Shown here: piece by piece, positions 1 to 9,932 of the stretch
Layout of the letters: every line of letters begins with the position of its first letter
Numbering within the stretch: position 1 is the first letter of the stretch
Source of the DNA: Bradyrhizobium sp. AZCC 1693
GTDB lineage: Bacteria; Pseudomonadota; Alphaproteobacteria; Rhizobiales; Xanthobacteraceae
Direction: 5' to 3'
DNA length: 64,000 nucleotides
Assembly: GCF_036924745.1 (NCBI RefSeq)
Contig: NZ_JAZHSD010000001.1
Coordinates: forward strand, 806,001 to 870,000
Position numbers and translations under genes: made by a program
The notes under the pieces: model-generated
The model's database searches: none
Told to the model about the DNA's origin: nothing
The model's input: only the letters and a program-made list of their open reading frames with translations

Positions 1-521
1 AACTCGATGAAGCTCATCTCCTGCTCGCGTTCGAGACGGAGCCGCACCGAGTCCATCGTCAGCATGCGGTTGACGGAGAAATGCCGGCCGATGTCGCGCA
101 GCATCTCGATCCAGTTCAGCTTGGTCAGCCATTCGGCGTTGTCGAGCATGATCGCGTCGCTCGGGCCGGAACCGTAGCGCAGTACCTTTGCGAACACGCC
201 GCGGATCGAGGCCTTGTTGGCTTCGATTTCCTCGATCGAGCGGATGGCGCGCGATTCATCCTTGCCGGAGGGGTCGCCGACCATGGTGGTGCCGCCGCCC
301 ATCAGGGTGATCGGCTTGTTTCCGCTCTGCTGCAGCCAATGCAGCATCATCATGGTGAGGTAGTTGCCGATATGCAGCGACGGCGCCGTGCAGTCGTAGC
401 CGACATAGGCGATCGCCTGGCCCTTCGCGGCGAGCGCGTCGAGGCCCTCGAAATCGGAGCATTGGTGGATGAAGCCGCGCTCCTGTAAAATGTTCAGGAA
501 ATCTGATTTAAATGCGGTCAT
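1..521 (-). CDS. tyrS: Tyrosyl-tRNA synthetase, N-terminal part (runs off the window)
   Basis: This class I aminoacyl-tRNA synthetase charges tRNA-Tyr in the cytoplasm. The reverse strand reads [20 protein letters not shown] from an ATG at 521-519 and stays open to the window edge, giving about 173 residues of a protein that is normally about 420. The ATP-binding HIGH-type motif appears as APSLHIGN. It is followed by a [13 protein letters not shown] stretch and a segment with LDNAEWL, both typical of bacterial TyrRS. The KMSKS loop and the tRNA-binding C-terminus lie outside the window. The gene is divergent from anmK, with 176 bp between them for both promoters. Identity is secure; only completeness cannot be judged. 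Confidence 0.95.
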   Translation of the reverse strand, partial: MTAFKSDFLNILQERGFIHQCSDFEGLDALAAKGQAIAYVGYDCTAPSLHIGNYLTMMMLHWLQQSGNKPITLMGGGTTMVGDPSGKDESRAIRSIEEIEANKASIRGVFAKVLRYGSGPSDAIMLDNAEWLTKLNWIEMLRDIGRHFSVNRMLTMDSVRLRLEREQEMSFIE

Positions 522-697
522 GGCGGGCTGCTTTGATCATTCTATTTTCACTGTAATTGTAGCGAGTTGCGGAACCATGGCGGAACGGGCTGCCGCAAGC
601 TTGGGCGCTGTGGCATTATAAGATGTCTGTGTTTGGCACAAGCTGATCGTCGTCGGCGGGACGGATCGAGCAGGGCGTTGCAAAGGCACGATTTAAC

Positions 698-1798
698 ATG
701 ATGTTGACGGCGCTAGGTCTGATGAGCGGCACCTCGCTCGACGGGGTCGATGTCGCTATGATCGAGACCGACGGCCGCCGGGTGAACGCCCTGGGGCCAT
801 CCGGCTACCGCCCCTACACCGAAATGGAGCGCAGCCTGCTGCGGCAGGCGCTGTACGAGGCCGCCGACCTGCCGGATCGCGCGGCGCGGCCGGGCTGCCT
901 GCGCGAGGCGGAGCGGGTCGTCACATCTGCCCATGCCGAGGCGGTGGCCGCCTTCACCGCGCAACACCGCCTGCGCTTCGACGACATCGACATCGTCGGC
1001 TTTCACGGCCAGACCGTGCTGCACCGGCCCGAGAAAAAGTTGACGGTCCAGATCGGCGACGCGCTCGCGCTCGCCAGGACGATCCACATTCCCGTCATGT
1101 ACGATTTCCGCGCTGCCGACGTCGAAGCCGGCGGGCAGGGCGCGCCCTTTGTGCCGGTTTATCACCGCGCACTTGCCCAATCGCTTGACTGGGAGGGCCC
1201 GACGGTCGTGGTCAACATCGGCGGGGTCGCCAATATCACCTATATCGACGGCGACACGCTGATTGCCTGCGATACCGGCCCGGGCAACGCATTGCTCGAC
1301 GACTACATGTTCCGCTGGCTCAACCAGCGTTTCGATACCGAGGGCCGCACCGCCGCGCTGGGCAAGGTCGATGCCGCCTGGATCACCCGCGCGCTGGAGA
1401 TGCCGTTCTTTTCGCTGCCCCCGCCGAAATCGCTTGATCGTAACGATTTTGCGGGGCTGAGGCTCGGCGATGTACCGCCCGAGGACGGCGCGGCCACGCT
1501 GACCGCCTTTACCGCAGCTGCGATCGCCCGCGTGGTGCCGCTGCTGCCGAAGGAGCCCAAGAACTGGATCGTGGCCGGCGGCGGCGCCCGCAACCTGACC
1601 ATGCTGCGGATGCTGCGCGAGTGTCTGGCGCCGGCGACCGTCCGGGCGGCGGACACGCTGGGCTGGGCATCCGACGCCATTGAGGCGCAGGCCTTCGGAT
1701 TTCTGGCGGCGCGGGGCCTGAAAGGCTTGCCGCTGAGTTACCCCGCCACCACGGGGGTGCCGTACCCGATGACCGGGGGGATCGTCGCCCGGCCGTGA
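698..1798 (+). CDS. anmK: Anhydro-N-acetylmuramic acid kinase
   Basis: AnmK phosphorylates and hydrolyses 1,6-anhydro-N-acetylmuramic acid to MurNAc-6-phosphate, recycling cell-wall sugar in the cytoplasm. The protein is 366 residues, the usual family length. It begins with the diagnostic phosphate-binding loop LMSGTSLDGVDVA (residues 8-20). GFHGQTVLHRP follows near residue 107, and the ASKHA-fold glycine motifs NIGGVANIT and CDTGPGN are present, with a GGGARN element near the C-terminus. Two ATGs are adjacent (698 and 701); either may be used. It sits divergently from tyrS, an arrangement common in Rhizobiales. The product name rests on family signatures and is well supported. Confidence 0.95.
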   Translation: MMLTALGLMSGTSLDGVDVAMIETDGRRVNALGPSGYRPYTEMERSLLRQALYEAADLPDRAARPGCLREAERVVTSAHAEAVAAFTAQHRLRFDDIDIVGFHGQTVLHRPEKKLTVQIGDALALARTIHIPVMYDFRAADVEAGGQGAPFVPVYHRALAQSLDWEGPTVVVNIGGVANITYIDGDTLIACDTGPGNALLDDYMFRWLNQRFDTEGRTAALGKVDAAWITRALEMPFFSLPPPKSLDRNDFAGLRLGDVPPEDGAATLTAFTAAAIARVVPLLPKEPKNWIVAGGGARNLTMLRMLRECLAPATVRAADTLGWASDAIEAQAFGFLAARGLKGLPLSYPATTGVPYPMTGGIVARP

Positions 1799-1858
1799 CG
1801 GATCGGGGTGACCGGGATCAAGATCTGTTGATGCAACTGCATCGACCTTGACGACTAT

Positions 1859-1890
1859 ATGCAGATGCATCTAATTAGATGCAGATGCAT
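1859..1890. promoter_or_regulatory. 32-bp palindromic operator upstream of the GST gene
   Basis: The two halves are both the 12-mer ATGCAGATGCAT (1859-1870 and 1879-1890) around a central CTAATTAG (1871-1878). The site is therefore a direct repeat and also an inverted repeat, with one mismatched pair of positions per arm (1864-1865 against 1884-1885). It lies 38 bp before the GST start. The size, AT-rich centre and position suggest an operator for a dimeric winged-helix repressor such as a MarR-type regulator. No such regulator gene is adjacent, so the partner is unknown. Confidence 0.6.
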
Positions 1891-1928
1891 GGAGCGAGGC
1901 TGGTCGGCCTTCGCCTTTAGAGGTCGTC

Positions 1929-2606
1929 ATGACGCAGAAACTTACTCTGATCAGCCACAAGCTTTGCCCCTATGTGCAGCGCGCCGTGATCGCGCTCACC
2001 GAAAAGGGCGTTCCGTTCGAGCGGATCGATATTGATCTCGCCAACAAGCCGGACTGGTTCCTGAAGATTTCGCCGCTGGGCAAGGTGCCGGTGCTGCTTG
2101 TCGCAACCGCGGACGGCGAGGCGGCGCTGTTCGAGAGCAATGTCATCTGCGAGTACATCGAAGATACGCAAGGCGGCGCTAGACTGCATCCGCAGGATCC
2201 GCTCCAACGTGCGCAGCATCGCGCCTGGATGGAGTTCGGCTCCACGATTCTGAGCGAGCTCTGGGGCCTGGAGACGACGGGTGATCCCGCGGTCTTTGAA
2301 ACCAACCGGAAGGCAGTAGCCGCGAAGTTCGCGCAGGTCGAGAAAACGCTCGGCGCGGGAACGTTTTTTGCCGGCAAGGATTTCAGCCTGGTGGACGCGG
2401 TGTTCGCACCGATCTTCCGCTATTTCGATGTGTTCGATCAGTTGATCGATCTTTCGGTGTTTGCCGATACGCCGAAGGTCCGCGCATGGCGAACCGAACT
2501 GGCGAAGCGCGCGAGTGTCCGCACCGCGGTGGGTGCCGATTATCCGCAATTGTTGCACGCGTTCCTGGTGCGTCATGACGCGCACATGCTGAAGCTGGCG
2601 GCTTAG
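1929..2606 (+). CDS. Glutathione S-transferase family protein
   Basis: A 225-residue cytosolic GST. The N-terminal thioredoxin-like domain (about residues 1-80) contains HKLCPYVQR, where Cys13 occupies the catalytic position as in omega/lambda-like GSTs, then SPLGKVPVL (cis-Pro loop) and FESNVICEYIE. The helical C-terminal domain runs from about residue 90 to the end. The Cys active site suggests thiol-transferase, dehydroascorbate-reductase or deglutathionylation chemistry rather than classical Tyr/Ser conjugation; this is inference from the motif. ATG 1929 follows a weak Shine-Dalgarno (GAGGTCGTC). The 32-bp palindrome just upstream suggests that the gene is inducible. It appears monocistronic. 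Confidence 0.88.
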   Translation: MTQKLTLISHKLCPYVQRAVIALTEKGVPFERIDIDLANKPDWFLKISPLGKVPVLLVATADGEAALFESNVICEYIEDTQGGARLHPQDPLQRAQHRAWMEFGSTILSELWGLETTGDPAVFETNRKAVAAKFAQVEKTLGAGTFFAGKDFSLVDAVFAPIFRYFDVFDQLIDLSVFADTPKVRAWRTELAKRASVRTAVGADYPQLLHAFLVRHDAHMLKLAA

Positions 2607-2664
2607 CGCTTTGCCGGGTAGGCTTTTACGATGGGCTCATTTACGGGCTGCAAACGTAATGCGC

Positions 2665-2795
2665 GTGTCCCGGGCGCGATGCAGCGCGTAGCGCTGCTTC
2701 GCAGAACCGGGACCCATGTTGGCAACGGAAACAACAGGAAGGATAGGCCCCGGCTCTGCAGTGCACCACTTCGTGTTGCACCGCGTCCGGGGCAC
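2665..2795. repeat. Dispersed intergenic palindromic repeat (copy 1)
   Basis: This non-coding element begins near GTCCCGGGCGCGATGCAGC and ends near CTGCACCGCGTCCGGG-type sequence, with several internal palindromes. A related element lies at 21486-21616, and a start-like fragment (GTGTCCCGGGCGCGGCGCA) occurs near 42371. It fills most of the gap between the GST and hydrolase genes. This style of repeat is abundant between genes in Bradyrhizobium. Here it sits at the convergent 3' ends of two genes. Confidence 0.6.
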
Positions 2796-2805
2796 CGACC
2801 GGACG

Positions 2806-3453
2806 TCAGCGCACGTTGGCGAGCCGCATGTCGAGATAGCCGGTCACCGTCTCCATCAGCGGCTCCAGCTTGCCGTCGAAGAAATGGTTGGCGCCCGGGA
2901 TGATCTGCTGATCGATCACGATGCCTTTTTGCGTCTTCAGCTTCTCGACCAGCGTGTTGACGTCCTTCGGCGGCACCACCGCGTCCTTCTCGCCGTGCAC
3001 GATCAGGCCTGACGACGGGCAGGGCGCCAGGAAGGAGAAGTCATAGAGATTGGCGGGCGGCGCGATCGAGATAAAACCTTCGACCTCGGGACGGCGCATC
3101 AAAAGCTGCATGCCGATCCAGGCGCCGAACGAGAAACCGGCGACCCAGCAGGCGCGCGCTTCGGGGTTGATGGTCTGCGCCCAGTCCAGCGCGGAGGCCG
3201 CATCCGACAATTCACCGGTGCCGTGATCGAACGAACCCTGGCTGCGGCCGACGCCGCGAAAATTGAATCGCAGCACCGAGAAGCCGCGATGCGCAAACGC
3301 GTAGTAGCACTGGTAGACGATCTGGTGATTCATCGTGCCGTGAAACTGCGGATGCGGATGCAGGATCATCGCGATCGGCGCGTTCTTCTGCTTGGCCGGA
3401 TGGTAACGGCCTTCGAGGCGGCCCGCAGGGCCGGTGAAAATAACTTCAGGCAT
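2806..3453 (-). CDS. Alpha/beta hydrolase (dienelactone-hydrolase-like)
   Basis: A 215-residue cytosolic serine hydrolase. Visible elements are the oxyanion-region HPHPQFHGTM (about residues 32-41), the strand LRFNFRGVGRSQG, the nucleophile elbow GFSFGA with the Ser in the G-x-S-x-G context, the acid region HGEKDAVVPP and a late catalytic His in PGANHFF. The size and the HPHPQ signature match a small alphaproteobacterial hydrolase family without a settled substrate. ATG 3453 is preceded by AAGGATC as ribosome-binding site. It is divergent from the cysteine desulfurase gene, 291 bp away. The fold is certain, the substrate unknown. Confidence 0.85.
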   Translation of the reverse strand: MPEVIFTGPAGRLEGRYHPAKQKNAPIAMILHPHPQFHGTMNHQIVYQCYYAFAHRGFSVLRFNFRGVGRSQGSFDHGTGELSDAASALDWAQTINPEARACWVAGFSFGAWIGMQLLMRRPEVEGFISIAPPANLYDFSFLAPCPSSGLIVHGEKDAVVPPKDVNTLVEKLKTQKGIVIDQQIIPGANHFFDGKLEPLMETVTGYLDMRLANVR

Positions 3454-3744
3454 TCATGATCCTTGGAAGTGGTCCTTGGCAACGGCCGTGATCCGGCGGA
3501 GAAGAAATGCGATCAGGCGTCGTTGGGTGGTGCGCAAACGGCGCTCCCGTGAAACTGGTGGCGGCGTTCTAGCATGAGGCGAGGGGCAAAAAGCAAGCAT
3601 CTTGAACATCTGGAAGGCAGTTCAAGGCGTTAGGCTTTGATTGTAAGAGACGGCGCGATCCCCAATTGTCATAAGGCATCTTGCGCCGGCGTGAGGCCGA
3701 GGCTCGCGGGAGCTGCTGGCCGATATAGGTAATATTGTACGGAA
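3454..3744. other. Divergent intergenic region, hydrolase / cysteine desulfurase
   Basis: This 291-bp spacer holds both promoters. An AT-rich patch (GATATAGGTAATATTGTACGG, taken as two parts: GATATAGGTA then ATATTGTACGG) lies immediately before the desulfurase ATG and may be its -10 region, with GGA as a weak ribosome-binding site. I see no gene, repeat or clear riboswitch in it. Confidence 0.35.
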
Positions 3745-4899
3745 ATGCCCGACCGGGTCTATCTCGACTGGAATGCGACGACGCCGCTTCGCCCCGAAGC
3801 CAGGCAGGCGATGGCGGCTGCCTGGGAAGTGGCCGGCAATCCGTCCTCGGTCCACGCCGAAGGGCGTCAGGCGCGCCGGCTGGTCGAGGACGCCCGTGCC
3901 GCCATCTCGGCGGCCGTCGGAGCCCGGCCGCAGGATGCGGTGTTTACGTCTGGTGGTACGGAGGCGAATGCGCTGGCGCTGACGCCGACACTACGCCGGG
4001 GTGGGGGCGAGCCGGTCCGTCGATTATTGGTCTCGGCCATCGAACATACGTCGGTGCTGTCAGGCGGGCGTTTCTCGCCGGAGGCGATCGGGACCATCCA
4101 GGTCACCGGCTCCGGCCTGATCGACATCGACCATCTGCGCAGGCTTCTCGCCGTTGGGCCGCCGGCGCTTGTCTCGGTCATGCTGGCGAATAACGAGACC
4201 GGCGCGCTTCAGCCGGTCGGCGAAGTCGCTGACATCGTACATGAAGCAGGCGGGCTGCTGCATGTCGATGCAATCCAGGCGTTTGGAAAAATACCGTGTG
4301 ATATCAAATTGATGAAGGCCGATTTGGTCACGCTTTCTGCGCACAAGATCGGCGGCCCCAAGGGCGTCGGCGCGCTGGTTCTGGCCGGGGACGTGCAGGG
4401 GCTGGAGCCGCTGCTGCGTGGCGGCGGTCAGGAGCTCGGGCGGCGGGCCGGCACCGAGAATGTCGCGGGCATTGCGGCCTTTGGCGCTGCCGTGCGGGCG
4501 GCCATGGCAGCCCTTGAAGTCGATGCAGCTCGGTTGCAGGACCTGCGGAACCGTCTCGAGAAGGGTCTCCAGCAGACCCCTGGAATGATTGTGTTTTCGG
4601 CGGGCACGCAGCGGTTGCCAAATACCAGCCTGTTCACGGTACCCAGCCTCAGGGCCGAAACGGCAGTGATTGGCTTCGATCTCGGCGGTATTGCGGTATC
4701 CTCGGGTTCCGCCTGTTCGTCCGGCAAGGTCCAACCGTCCCACGTCCTGGCCGCCATGGGGGTCGGCAGGGAACTCGCGCAGGGAGCGGTGCGGCTTAGT
4801 CTGGGCTGGTCTACCACGGAGGCAGACATTGATTTGGCCCTTCAGGCTTGGCGAAAGCTTGCCGATGCCTTACTTAGAGGGCGACGAAACACGGCTTGA
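3745..4899 (+). CDS. Cysteine desulfurase, NifS/IscS type (group I)
   Basis: This PLP enzyme removes sulfur from L-cysteine for Fe-S cluster and other sulfur pathways. It is 384 residues. The PLP-binding lysine is Lys201 in TLSAHKIGGPKG, and the persulfide-forming Cys324 lies in SSGSACSSGK, the long-loop context of group I IscS/NifS rather than SufS. The N-terminal YLDWNATTPL is typical. It stands 88 bp before sufB in the same direction, so the locus encodes two cysteine desulfurases of different class. Rhizobial suf loci often carry this arrangement. The last codons overlap the Irr-box-like motif at 4895-4910. Whether it is iscS or a nifS paralogue cannot be settled from sequence, so I give no symbol. 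Confidence 0.92.
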   Translation: MPDRVYLDWNATTPLRPEARQAMAAAWEVAGNPSSVHAEGRQARRLVEDARAAISAAVGARPQDAVFTSGGTEANALALTPTLRRGGGEPVRRLLVSAIEHTSVLSGGRFSPEAIGTIQVTGSGLIDIDHLRRLLAVGPPALVSVMLANNETGALQPVGEVADIVHEAGGLLHVDAIQAFGKIPCDIKLMKADLVTLSAHKIGGPKGVGALVLAGDVQGLEPLLRGGGQELGRRAGTENVAGIAAFGAAVRAAMAALEVDAARLQDLRNRLEKGLQQTPGMIVFSAGTQRLPNTSLFTVPSLRAETAVIGFDLGGIAVSSGSACSSGKVQPSHVLAAMGVGRELAQGAVRLSLGWSTTEADIDLALQAWRKLADALLRGRRNTA

Positions 4900-4910
4900 A
4901 ACGTTCTAAG
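4895..4910. promoter_or_regulatory. Imperfect inverted repeat resembling an Irr iron-control element
   Basis: The 16-mer CTTGAAACGTTCTAAG is an inverted repeat with one mismatched dinucleotide (the left arm reads CTTGAAAC against the ideal CTTAGAAC). The right half TTCTAA matches the core of the rhizobial Irr iron-control element as I recall it. It overlaps the stop codon of the upstream desulfurase gene and ends 77 bp before the sufB start. That position suits iron control of the sufB operon promoter. Assignment to Irr is inference. Confidence 0.45.
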
Positions 4911-4987
4911 TCCGTTTCGCCGGAACGCTTCGTCGCTGATTTTGAATTGTTCCACCGCGGTCCTTGAAACCGCGAGCGGAGGATAGA

Positions 4988-6469
<1,482 letters not shown>

Positions 6470-6470
6470 C

Positions 6471-6582
6471 GACCTCATCCTGAGGAGGCCGCGTAAGCGG
6501 CCATCTCGAAGGATGAGAGGAAAGATTGTGGGCCACGTTCTTCGAGACGCGCCTATCGGCGCTCCTCAGGACGAGGGCAAAG
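6471..6582. repeat. Dispersed palindromic repeat inside the suf operon
   Basis: The element contains CCTCATCCTGAGGAGG near its left end, GGCCGCGTAAGCGGCC as a perfect inner hairpin (6487-6502), and CGCCTATCGGCGCTCCTCAG near its right end. It occupies almost the entire sufB-sufC spacer (129 bp), the only wide gap in sufBCDST. Such elements can stabilise or attenuate mRNA, so it could set the SufB:SufC ratio. That function is inference. Confidence 0.6.
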
Positions 6583-6598
6583 AACGGAACGGAAAACA

Positions 6599-7351
6599 AT
6601 GTCATTGCTTGAAGTGAAAGACCTGAAGGTTCGTGTCGAGGATCGCGAAATTCTCCACGGGCTGTCGCTCACGGTGAACCCGGGCGAGGTGCACGCGATC
6701 ATGGGGCCGAACGGCTCCGGCAAATCGACGCTGAGCCACGTCATCGCGGGCAAGCCCGGTTATGAAGTGACTGGCGGCGAAATCCTGTTCAGGGGCGAGG
6801 ACCTCCTGGAAATGTCGCCGGACGAGCGCGCCGCCAAGGGCGTATTTTTGGCGTTCCAGTATCCGGTCGAAATTCCTGGCGTCGCCACCATGAACTTCCT
6901 GCGCACCGCGCTGAACGCGCAGCGCAAGGCACGTGGCGAGAGCGAATATTCGACGCCGGACTTTCTGAAAAAGGTGCGCGAGGTCGCCAAATCGCTCAAC
7001 ATCCCGCAGGACATGCTCAAGCGCGGCGTCAATGTCGGGTTCTCCGGCGGCGAGAAGAAGCGTAACGAGATTTTGCAGATGGCGCTGTTCGAGCCGGCCG
7101 TCTGCATTCTCGATGAAATGGATTCCGGCCTAGATATCGACGCGCTCAGGATCGCTGCCGACGGCGTCAACGCGCTGCGTTCGCCGGATCGTGCGATGGT
7201 GGTCATCACCCACTACCAGCGATTGCTGAACTACATCGTGCCCGACTTCGTGCACGTGATGTCAAATGGCCGCGTCGTGAAGAGCGGCGGGAAGGATCTG
7301 GCGCTGGAGCTCGAGGCTTCCGGCTACGCCCAGTTCGAAGACGCAGCCTGA
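6599..7351 (+). CDS. sufC: Fe-S assembly ATPase SufC
   Basis: SufC is the ABC-type ATPase of the SufBC2D complex. The 250-residue protein shows Walker A GPNGSGKST (residues 36-44), the Q-loop region AFQYPVEIPG, the ABC signature FSGGEKKR (148-155), Walker B CILDEMDSGLD (169-179) and the H-loop THYQR. It has no membrane-spanning partner, as expected for the soluble Suf ATPase. ATG 6599 follows GGAAAACA. It lies downstream of the repeat element and just 11 bp upstream of sufD, so the two are surely cotranscribed. Confidence 0.97.
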   Translation: MSLLEVKDLKVRVEDREILHGLSLTVNPGEVHAIMGPNGSGKSTLSHVIAGKPGYEVTGGEILFRGEDLLEMSPDERAAKGVFLAFQYPVEIPGVATMNFLRTALNAQRKARGESEYSTPDFLKKVREVAKSLNIPQDMLKRGVNVGFSGGEKKRNEILQMALFEPAVCILDEMDSGLDIDALRIAADGVNALRSPDRAMVVITHYQRLLNYIVPDFVHVMSNGRVVKSGGKDLALELEASGYAQFEDAA

Positions 7352-7362
7352 CAGGTATCGTG

Positions 7363-8688
7363 ATGAATTTGGCTTTGGCAAAGAACGAGACGGGACGTGC
7401 GCTGAGCGACAGCTTTGCCGTCGTGCGCGACCGGCTGCCGGGCACAGGCAAGGTCGCCGAGGCGCGAAGTGCCGCCTTCGAGGCTTATGATCGTGTGGGC
7501 CTGCCGCACCGGCGGATCGAGGATTGGAAGTACACTGATCTGCGCGCGCTGATGCGCGAAGTGCTGCCGCTGGCGCCTGCGCCGGATTCTGCCGCGCTGA
7601 CGCGGGCTGCGGCGGCGGTGAAGCTGCAGGCGATCAAGGGCGCGCGCCGGCTGGTGCTGGTGGACGGCGTGTTCGCGCCAAAACTTTCTGAGCTGGACGG
7701 GCTGGAGAAGGGCGTTGCCGTCGGTACCCTGCGCGGCGTTCTGGAATCCGGCGAAGCCGCCCTGCAGGCTCAATTGTTGACGCTCGACAGCGCCAATCCG
7801 ATGGTCGCGCTCAACAGTGCGATGATGACCGACGGCGTGGTGATCCAGATCGCCAACGGCATCGTGCTGACGCAGCCGCTGCAAATCATTCATGTCGCGA
7901 CGGGCACCACTCCCGCGGCGATGTTCACACGCTCGCTGCTGCGGCTCGGCAAGGATGTCGGCGTGACGCTGGTCGAAAGCTACATCGCAGCCGACGGCGC
8001 GAAGACCTATCAGGCCCATGACTCGCTGGTCATCGCGATCGGCGACAATTCGCGGCTTGACCACGTCCGCCTGGTCGAGGACAGCCGCGAGGCCCTCAAC
8101 ATTTCCTCCGCCGTGGTGACGCTGGGCGCGCACGCGCATTTCAACACCTTTGGCATGACCTCAGGCGCTGCCGTCAGCCGCTATCAGGCGACCATTACGT
8201 TTGCAGGCGAACATTCCCGCGTGGAAACCAATGGCGTCAATCTGCTCAATGGCCGACAGCACGCCGACACCTCGCTGTTCATGGACCATGCCGTGCCGCA
8301 TTGCGCCAGCCGCGAGGTGTTCCGTGCCGTCGCCGACGACCGCGCCCATTCGGTGTTCCAGGGCCGCATCATCGTTCGCCCGCATGCGCAGAAGACCGAC
8401 GCCAAGATGATGACGCGGGCGCTGCTTTTGTCCGACGAGGCCGAGGCCGACAACAAGCCGGAGCTCGAAATTTTTGCCGACGACGTCACCTGCGGCCATG
8501 GCGCCACCACCGGCGCGCTCGACGAGAGCCTGCTGTTCTATCTGCGCGCCCGCGGCCTGTCGGAAAAGGAAGCCCAGGCGCTGCTGATCCAGGCTTTTGT
8601 GGGCGAAGCCATCGAATCGATCGTCAACGACGATCTGCGCGAACTCGCGATTGCAGCGGCGCATCGCTGGCTGGAGGCAAGGGCATGA
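7363..8688 (+). CDS. sufD: Fe-S cluster assembly protein SufD
   Basis: SufD pairs with SufB through C-terminal beta strands and supports iron entry in the SufBC2D scaffold. The 441-residue protein has the N-terminal GLPHRRIEDWKYTDLRAL motif typical of SufD and a long beta-helical core. The C-terminal block shared with SufB, CGHGATTGALDESLLFYLRA followed by GLSEKEAQALLIQAF, includes the conserved His. I take ATG 7363 because AGG at 7353-7355 is correctly spaced; the overlapping GTG at 7360 is an alternative. Its stop overlaps the sufS start by an ATGA arrangement, so translation is coupled. Confidence 0.96.
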   Translation: MNLALAKNETGRALSDSFAVVRDRLPGTGKVAEARSAAFEAYDRVGLPHRRIEDWKYTDLRALMREVLPLAPAPDSAALTRAAAAVKLQAIKGARRLVLVDGVFAPKLSELDGLEKGVAVGTLRGVLESGEAALQAQLLTLDSANPMVALNSAMMTDGVVIQIANGIVLTQPLQIIHVATGTTPAAMFTRSLLRLGKDVGVTLVESYIAADGAKTYQAHDSLVIAIGDNSRLDHVRLVEDSREALNISSAVVTLGAHAHFNTFGMTSGAAVSRYQATITFAGEHSRVETNGVNLLNGRQHADTSLFMDHAVPHCASREVFRAVADDRAHSVFQGRIIVRPHAQKTDAKMMTRALLLSDEAEADNKPELEIFADDVTCGHGATTGALDESLLFYLRARGLSEKEAQALLIQAFVGEAIESIVNDDLRELAIAAAHRWLEARA

Positions 8689-9932
8689 CCCAGCATCCGG
8701 CGGTCAAGAATGGCGCTTATGACGTCGCCCGCGTGCGGGAGGATTTCCCCGCGCTGGCTATGAAGGTCTACGGCAAGCCGCTGGTCTATCTCGACAACGC
8801 CGCCTCGGCGCAGAAGCCGAATGCGGTGCTCGACCGCATGACGGAAGCCTACAAGAGCGAGTACGCGAACGTGCACCGCGGCTTGCACTATCTCGCCAAT
8901 GCCGCGACAGAGGCTTACGAAGGCGCGCGCGGCAAGGTCGCGAAATTCATCAATGCGGCGCGCAATGAAGAAATCATCTTCACACGCAATGTCACCGAGG
9001 CCATCAACCTCGTGGCATCGTCATGGGGCGAGCCCAACATCAAGCAGGGCGACGAGATCGTGCTCTCGATCATGGAGCACCACTCCAACATCGTGCCCTG
9101 GCACTTCCTGCGCGAGCGCCATGGCGCGGTGATCAAATGGGCGCCGGTCGATGACGACGGCAATTTCCTGATCGAGGAATTCGAGAAGCTGCTGACGCCG
9201 CGCACCAAGCTCGTTGCCATCACCCAGATGTCGAACGCGCTCGGCACTTTCATCCCGGTCAAGGAGGTCGTGAAGCTCGCTCATGACCGCGGCATTCCGG
9301 TGCTGGTCGACGGCGCGCAAGGCGCGGTGCATCTGCCGATCGACGTGCAGGACCTCGATTGCGATTTCTATGCATTCACCGGCCACAAGATCTATGGTCC
9401 GACCGGTATCGGCGCGCTCTACGCCAAGCATGAGCACCTGGTGGCGATGCGGCCCTACAACGGCGGCGGCGAGATGATCCGCGAGGTGGCAAAGGATTGG
9501 GTCACCTATGGCGACCCGCCGCACAAGTTCGAGGCCGGTACGCCGCCGATCGTCGAGGCGATCGGGCTGGGCGCTGCGATCGACTACGTCAACTCGATCG
9601 GCAAGGAACGCATCGCCGCCCACGAGCAAGATCTTCTGACCTACGCCCAGGAGCGCTTGCGCGAGATTAATTCGCTGCGCCTGATCGGCACCGCCCGCGG
9701 CAAGGGACCGGTGATCTCCTTTGAGATGAAGGGCGCCCATCCCCATGACGTCGCGACCGTGATCGACCGGCAGGGCATTGCGGTGCGCGCCGGCACCCAT
9801 TGCGTGATGCCGCTTTTAGAGCGGTTCAATGTCACAGCCACCTGCCGCGCGTCGTTTGGAATGTATAATACCCGGCAAGAAGTCGACCATCTGGCACAGG
9901 CGCTGATCAAGGCGCGGGAATTGTTCGCATGA
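8685..9932 (+). CDS. sufS: Cysteine desulfurase SufS (group II)
   Basis: SufS mobilises sulfur from cysteine for the SufBCD scaffold. The start at 8685 overlaps the sufD stop as ATGA, which decides it over longer in-frame openings; this gives 415 residues. PLP lysine is Lys235 in FTGHKIYGP, and the catalytic Cys373 is in RAGTHCVMPLL, the short-loop context that defines group II enzymes. VYLDNAASAQKP near residue 36 is a family hallmark. No sufE or sufU sulfur-acceptor gene is adjacent. The gene overlaps sufT downstream, again by ATGA. Confidence 0.97.
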   Translation: MTQHPAVKNGAYDVARVREDFPALAMKVYGKPLVYLDNAASAQKPNAVLDRMTEAYKSEYANVHRGLHYLANAATEAYEGARGKVAKFINAARNEEIIFTRNVTEAINLVASSWGEPNIKQGDEIVLSIMEHHSNIVPWHFLRERHGAVIKWAPVDDDGNFLIEEFEKLLTPRTKLVAITQMSNALGTFIPVKEVVKLAHDRGIPVLVDGAQGAVHLPIDVQDLDCDFYAFTGHKIYGPTGIGALYAKHEHLVAMRPYNGGGEMIREVAKDWVTYGDPPHKFEAGTPPIVEAIGLGAAIDYVNSIGKERIAAHEQDLLTYAQERLREINSLRLIGTARGKGPVISFEMKGAHPHDVATVIDRQGIAVRAGTHCVMPLLERFNVTATCRASFGMYNTRQEVDHLAQALIKARELFA

